Below are positions 61,101-64,000 of a stretch of DNA of 64,000 bases, piece after piece. This stretch comes from Acanthaster planci. Its lineage: Eukaryota; Echinodermata; Asteroidea; Valvatida; Acanthasteridae. Location of the stretch: positions 3,782,948 to 3,846,947 of the forward strand of contig NW_019091368.1 in assembly GCF_001949145.1 (NCBI RefSeq), given 5' to 3'. Numbering within the stretch: position 1 is the stretch's first letter; each line of letters opens with the position of its first letter. The notes under the pieces are model-generated. The model saw nothing but the letters and a program-made list of their open reading frames with translations. It had not been told where the DNA came from and ran no database searches. A program made the position numbers and the translations under genes.

Positions 61101-63421
61101 AACAAAAAAGAACGTGCACAAACTTCAGTGCTTGGTGAGATTGGTACCCATGACTGCCTTCATACCGGTGTAGATGTCTCAAACAAGTCGGCCACCGACT
61201 TTGGCAGGATTGGGTGGCTGGCTGGAATCCAGCGCATGGGGGCACTGCAAGTAGTCAATGATATTCATTTTTCTTTGCATCAGAGATGCAGACTTCACGA
61301 GATACTAATATTGTTACAGACTACTTGAAGTAGTCTGCGCTGCACAAGATTTGAGCCAGCATCTCTGCAAGGTTTCTGCACCAGTAAGGAGGAAGTCATT
61401 GGTTTCACTAGCACCTGAGCAAGCTTGTCGTCATTTTCTCAACTCTCGGACCACGCTGATACTTACACTGCTGGTGTATCACGGGGAAAAACCCAGGGTA
61501 GAATGCATTTGTTTGGTTTGGTGTTTTGGTGAGATTATTGTACAGCTAACCTCTGCAAATTTCTTGTTGGTGAGTTCCATTTGGCCTGATAATTTTAACC
61601 ATGGCTGATCATGTTTTTCACCCCTCACATTTTGTATCTGCCAGTGGATCCATGCGGAAGTGGCCCCTGTAGAAACGGCGGCACTTGCCAATCGTTGGGC
61701 TCTTCATCTGGTCTGCTGGTCTATCAGTGTAGTTGCTCATCGTTGTTCACGGGAACCAACTGCGACGTCCCAGGTTTGTTCAAGCTCGTAGTCTGATGTT
61801 GTAAATTAAGCGAGATCTATCTAGAATATATGATGAAATGTACTCGAGAAACTGAATTTGAAACCAATTCTGAGCAAAGACTGACAACTTGAGAATCTAC
61901 AAATATAGTGCTGGATAATGTTATGTTAGAGCGTTAGAACAGTGTTCTGTCAGTTACTGGTCCAAACCCCACTTTGGTCAATTTCTTTCTTTGGTCTGGC
62001 TATTGGAGTTATGATCTTGTTAATCTCAAACCAATCATGTAGCAGGTTGAAAGTGAGATCATAAGTAGTGTGGTAACAGGCAGGGAGATAAACACTAACG
62101 GAGGGGTGCCTTTGTTTCAGTTATTTGATGAGCTGATTCGTGATCACTTTGTGAGTTACAATGATACCTAATACTCATCAGGCCTGGTTCTAGCCTTAAT
62201 TTGTCCTTAAGGCTAGTGTAGTTAGTTTCAGTGTGGTTTAGTTTGTTTGCTTTTATTGCCAGTGATTCTTAAAGAGTAAATTTTCTCATTGTTGATAATA
62301 TTTATAGAGAAAGCATTTGGTGCATGTGACATCGTATTGATGAGTTCTCTCTCTGTTTTTTACAAAGTTGTCAGCAGCACGTTCTGCTCAAATATTCTTT
62401 TACATGTACATGCTAAAAAGATCTTATTTTGGTGTGAGAAGCTGTGTATACCTGCTGCTTCTGCCTTTTTCACATGGTATCAGTCACTGCCTTGTAAGGT
62501 TGTTTTTTTTTTTTTAATTGAGCCATTGTGTGGTTGACTAGTACATGCCCTTGTTTTTAATAATAATGTTCAAGTTGTCGCATGTCACCATTTGCTGTGG
62601 GCAAACAAGGATGGGTGTAATGTAAATGGCAAAGGACCCCCGACCAGTCTGAATGGGGGTGAGAAACCCTCCCTCCACTCTAGCAACACCCTGTCTGTTT
62701 CATAACACCTACGATCTAACACCGGATATGGTCCCAAATACAACATACTACAAATGAAGAGGTCTTTGGTGAATTTCAACATGTAGCGGGTCTTTTCATG
62801 GGTTTGGGGGTGGGGGTTGACCGGAATAAAGAGTAAAGGGTGTGGCCCCATCTGCTGCATTGAAATCTTACCAGAGCATCGTGAAGGGGAAAGGCAAAGG
62901 GCGCCACCTCCCGCACTCCATTCTCCCCTCCCCGCCACCAAAAAAGGACAAAGGAAAGAAAAATCAAGAGAAACAACAAAGGGAGGAACAGGGAGGAAAA
63001 TCACTTGTTTACACCGTCGCCTAAGAATTCACCCTTTTCCGTTATCAATTGATTACCAATCATAAATTGATTGTCGGTTTGCTGATAATGAGTGTTTTGC
63101 CCCCTCCCCTCTCTTGGAAAAACAGATCCTGCAGCTGTCTATGGATGATGATTTAGACCTGAATGTCCGAGCAGGGATGCTGTTATTCTTAAAGCAGTGG
63201 CCGCGTACTTGTCGCTAGCTAAATAAATGGTGCTCTCCATTTTAGATGCAAGTCTAGTTTTAAGTCACCTTTTTTGTTTTGTCAATCAATAGTTAACCTG
63301 TGCACCACCCTGAGCCCCTGCAGAAATGACGGCACCTGCCTCTCAACGACCACAAATAACCAGCCGAGTTACGTCTGCGTGTGTCCTAATGCGTGGATGG
63401 GCCTGACATGTGAAGAATTTG
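48960..63421 (+). CDS. Secreted Reeler plus EGF-repeat protein, 5' part (at least 9 exons)
   Basis: Exons: 48960-49182, 54812-55064, 55690-55754, 57274-57387, 57858-57980, 58567-58695, 59523-59651, 61645-61773, 63293-63421. All junctions are GT-AG and in phase, giving 431 residues plus one base so far, still open at the last donor. The order is a signal peptide (about 1-23), a Reeler domain (about 30-181, Cys33 and Cys117) and six EGF-like domains. Reeler domains occur in reelin, spondins and secreted defence proteins; EGF repeats usually serve extracellular adhesion or receptor binding. I know no named protein with this exact layout, so no symbol is given. It is probably extracellular or a membrane ectodomain; the C-terminus lies outside the window. 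Confidence 0.88.
50020..50110 (-). repeat. Possible tRNA-SINE remnant, minus strand
   Basis: On the minus strand, CAGTGAGTTCAAATCTC resembles a polymerase III B box in a tRNA-like context (GACTCTGGTCTAATTAAAAG upstream). The adjoining AGGATCGAAACGTCAGG near 49935 also looks like a dispersed repeat. Confidence 0.3.
51055..51075. repeat. T12G9 homopolymer junction
   Basis: One of several T(n)G(n) tracts; others are at 76-93, 7836-7851, 17207-17219, 46682-46698 and 55330-55346, and the complement C8A9 at 23493-23509. Confidence 0.85.
52270..52401 (+). CDS. Orphan signal-peptide-like exon inside the Reeler-EGF intron
   Basis: ATG GCG CGG opens 44 codons with a hydrophobic core ([16 protein letters not shown]) and ends AACATG before GTAACT. 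The phase (0) does not match the Reeler exon at 54812 (phase 1), so it cannot be a simple alternative first exon for that acceptor. It could start a nested transcript or be chance. I found no partner exon. Confidence 0.25.
52615..52719. repeat. 105-bp inverted-repeat element
   Basis: AGAGGGGAACA (52615-52625) and TGTTCCCCTCT (52709-52719) are exact inverted ends, and the arms continue imperfectly (ACAACAATG against CATTG-TTGTTG). This fits a MITE-like element. Confidence 0.65.
53310..53993. mobile_element. Possible non-autonomous DNA transposon with imperfect inverted ends
   Basis: GATGGAGTACAAAAGGGAC (about 53352) has an inverted copy AGTCCCTTTTGCACTCCATC (53941-53960). Outward, GGATGCAC and CATTTG also recur inverted. 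Inside, two direct copies of an AAAAACCtATgCCCtGGGTTGC-like block lie near 53418 and 53828. No transposase frame is present. Confidence 0.45.
53401..53865. repeat. Direct repeat pair, GGCTTGTTT ... GGGTTGC
   Basis: Two diverged copies, 53401-53445 and about 53811-53855, share GGCTTGTTT, GAAAAA and CAGGGTTGC or CTGGGTTGC in the same order. Confidence 0.5.
54812..55064 (+). CDS. Reeler-EGF exon 2: Reeler domain core
   Basis: After ATTTTCTCCAG the exon encodes [20 protein letters not shown], then VGQW, TFSC, VTHND and [14 protein letters not shown]. These are the landmarks of the Reeler fold (GFLLQ-like strand, VG-F/W, Cys, TH and W-A-P-G-V). Phase 1 to 2, donor GTAAGG. Confidence 0.9.
55690..55754 (+). 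CDS. Reeler-EGF exon 3: end of Reeler domain
   Basis: The short exon completes the domain with [19 protein letters not shown], the ATVV-FWV closing strand. Phase 2 to 1, so it joins directly to an EGF exon. Confidence 0.85.
55755..57273 (+). other. Reeler-EGF intron 3, nothing recognised
   Basis: GTGAGA to TTTTTCAG. No coding exon, RNA gene or clear repeat was seen on either strand. Confidence 0.6.
57274..57387 (+). CDS. Reeler-EGF exon 4: EGF domain 1
   Basis: Six cysteines: [13 protein letters not shown], then [14 protein letters not shown]. Phase 1-1. CVSNPC fits the O-glucose consensus C-x-S-x-P-C and CVNGGTC fits the O-fucose consensus C-x4-T-C. Confidence 0.93.
57858..57980 (+). CDS. 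Reeler-EGF exon 5: EGF domain 2
   Basis: Begins [15 protein letters not shown] and ends [15 protein letters not shown]. It has a longer loop between cysteines 3 and 4 than EGF 1. CSSNPC is an O-glucose site; the O-fucose position is Leu, so that site is absent. Confidence 0.93.
58567..58695 (+). CDS. Reeler-EGF exon 6: EGF domain 3
   Basis: Begins [15 protein letters not shown] and ends [15 protein letters not shown]. It is 129 nt, phase 1-1, with both O-glucose and O-fucose consensus sites. Confidence 0.93.
59523..59651 (+). CDS. Reeler-EGF exon 7: EGF domain 4
   Basis: Begins [15 protein letters not shown] and ends [15 protein letters not shown]. It is 129 nt, phase 1-1. An O-glucose site is present; Val replaces the Thr/Ser of the O-fucose site. 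It is closely similar to EGF 3 (shared QFSS and THxGxNCE). Confidence 0.93.
60988..61297. repeat. Local direct repeat pair
   Basis: ATATTCATTTgacTTTGCATCAG (60992 on) and ATATTCATTTttcTTTGCATCAG (61261 on) are near copies, both followed by a short purine-rich stretch and ACTTC. Confidence 0.55.
61219..61267. repeat. Dispersed repeat, copy 2
   Basis: GGCTGGAATCCAGCGC, a spacer and TAGTCAATGATATTCAT. It is similar in order and spacing to 28576-28626, 32 kb away. Confidence 0.5.
61318..61336. repeat. 19-bp palindrome
   Basis: AGACTACTT-G-AAGTAGTCT is a perfect inverted repeat with a one-base centre. Confidence 0.8.
61645..61773 (+). CDS. Reeler-EGF exon 8: EGF domain 5
   Basis: Begins [15 protein letters not shown] and ends [15 protein letters not shown]. 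It is 129 nt, phase 1-1. Both sugar consensus sites are present. Confidence 0.93.
61774..63292 (+). other. Reeler-EGF intron 8
   Basis: GTTTGT to CAATCAATAG. Besides a SINE-like remnant at its start and a T11 run near 62504, nothing is recognised. The frames around 62585-63065 overlap G/A-rich low-complexity sequence. Confidence 0.5.
61920..62050 (+). repeat. Possible tRNA-SINE remnant
   Basis: TAGAGCGTTAGAAC, TGTCAGTTAC and GGTCCAAACCCC in this order resemble a decayed tRNA with A and B boxes, followed by TTTGGTCAATTTC. No folded tRNA is intact. Confidence 0.35.
63293..63421 (+). CDS. Reeler-EGF exon 9: EGF domain 6
   Basis: Begins [16 protein letters not shown] and ends [16 protein letters not shown]. 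It is 129 nt, phase 1-1, donor GTAAGT. The gap between cysteines 1 and 2 is one residue longer and lacks the O-glucose site; the O-fucose site (CRNDGTC) is kept. It is the last exon found before the window edge. Confidence 0.92.
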
Positions 63422-64000
63422 GTAAGTTCAGACTAAGTGTCATTCCTCGTCAACAGGGCCTGACACAGAGATCTGATACGTGAGCGTGCGCAATTTTATG
63501 CAACCCTCTGCACGAGCCAATCAGAGTTGTTTAGAACTCTGATGTCATTCCGAGGCAGAGATGTGCCACAAGTTTTTATTGTTTGATAGTTGTCAGCTGA
63601 CCATGCACACTCTGTCATTATTTCAGCTGGGCATATTCATAGGCTCAAGGAGACTGTCTCTGTGGAGAAGCTGTCAGTGGATGGGCGATTCAGTCTTGGA
63701 GTGGTACTTTTAAGTTTTAGAGACCCCTGAATCTACTATTGTAGGACATGTACACACAAAAAATGAACTTATGCCAGCCCAGCTACACGTGAGCATGCCT
63801 AACATGTCTGCACAGCTTGCATGAGATACTACAGAGTGTGTGTGTTGACATTGCTGTGTTTTCCTTATGTGCAATCAAGTATGCCGATGAAGGCATGAAA
63901 TATGTGACTGCTGATCAATGCAAATTAGAAAGTCAAAGAAGGTTCTCTTGCATGATGAATGGCCGAATATCAGAGCTGTAATGACTCAGAGTCAATGAAG
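63422..64000 (+). other. Start of Reeler-EGF intron 9, to the window edge
   Basis: Begins GTAAGT. No further EGF exon is seen before the edge, so the gene continues outside. Confidence 0.6.

Larger units (their letters stand above)
59652..61644 (+). other. Reeler-EGF intron 7
   Basis: GTTTGT to ATCTGCCAG. It contains a local repeat pair (60988-61030 and 61259-61297), the second copy of a dispersed repeat (61219-61267) and a 19-bp palindrome (61318-61336). No hidden EGF exon was found. Confidence 0.6.

Noticed and set aside
57204-63421. Notch or fibropellin gene
   Set aside because: The EGF exons join in phase to a Reeler domain, and no LNR, avidin-like or other diagnostic domain is present in the window.

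Overview
The window is animal nuclear DNA: AT-rich non-coding sequence, GT-AG introns, short GC-rich exons and many small repeats. It carries two multi-exon genes, both on the + strand. The gene content (a FoxP transcription factor and a Reeler-EGF secreted protein), the moderate introns and the many ACATGTAC-type repeats suggest a marine invertebrate, perhaps an invertebrate deuterostome (echinoderm, hemichordate or cephalochordate). The species cannot be fixed from the sequence alone.

Region 1 (1 to about 43.3 kb, 3' flank to about 48.9 kb) is one FoxP-family gene. I resolve 15 coding exons whose phases all join: a possible first coding exon at 7134-7211 behind a TATA-like box at 6963, exon 2 at 12841-12978, glutamine-rich exons at 15062-15325 and 31551-31800, the C2H2 zinc finger and leucine zipper on exons at 35634-35747 and 36445-36637, the forkhead domain split over 38190-38368 and 38756-38880, and a long acidic tail on five exons ending at a TAA at 43261-43263. 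The joined frame is 956 codons including the stop. The tail is the most unusual part. Its last three exons look like diverged copies of one another, two exon ends carry a PEDLS peptide that fits the CtBP corepressor consensus, and the last three exons all end in GAG-TAA, which is a splice donor in two of them and the real stop in the third.

Region 2 (48.96 kb to the right edge) is the 5' part of a secreted Reeler plus EGF-repeat gene. It has a signal peptide, one Reeler domain split over three exons, then at least six EGF-like domains, each on its own phase 1-1 exon; four of these exons are exactly 129 nt. It runs off the window. Most EGF domains have the consensus sites for O-glucose and many for O-fucose, as on Notch-type EGF repeats.

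The introns hold repeats: three to four tRNA-derived SINE-like remnants, several foldback or terminal-inverted-repeat elements, a 176-bp tandem duplication, degenerate minisatellites, GTACATGTAC arrays and many T(n)G(n) tracts. No tRNA, rRNA, CRISPR, viral or toxin gene was recognised. The two genes show no evident functional link beyond being neighbours in the same orientation.
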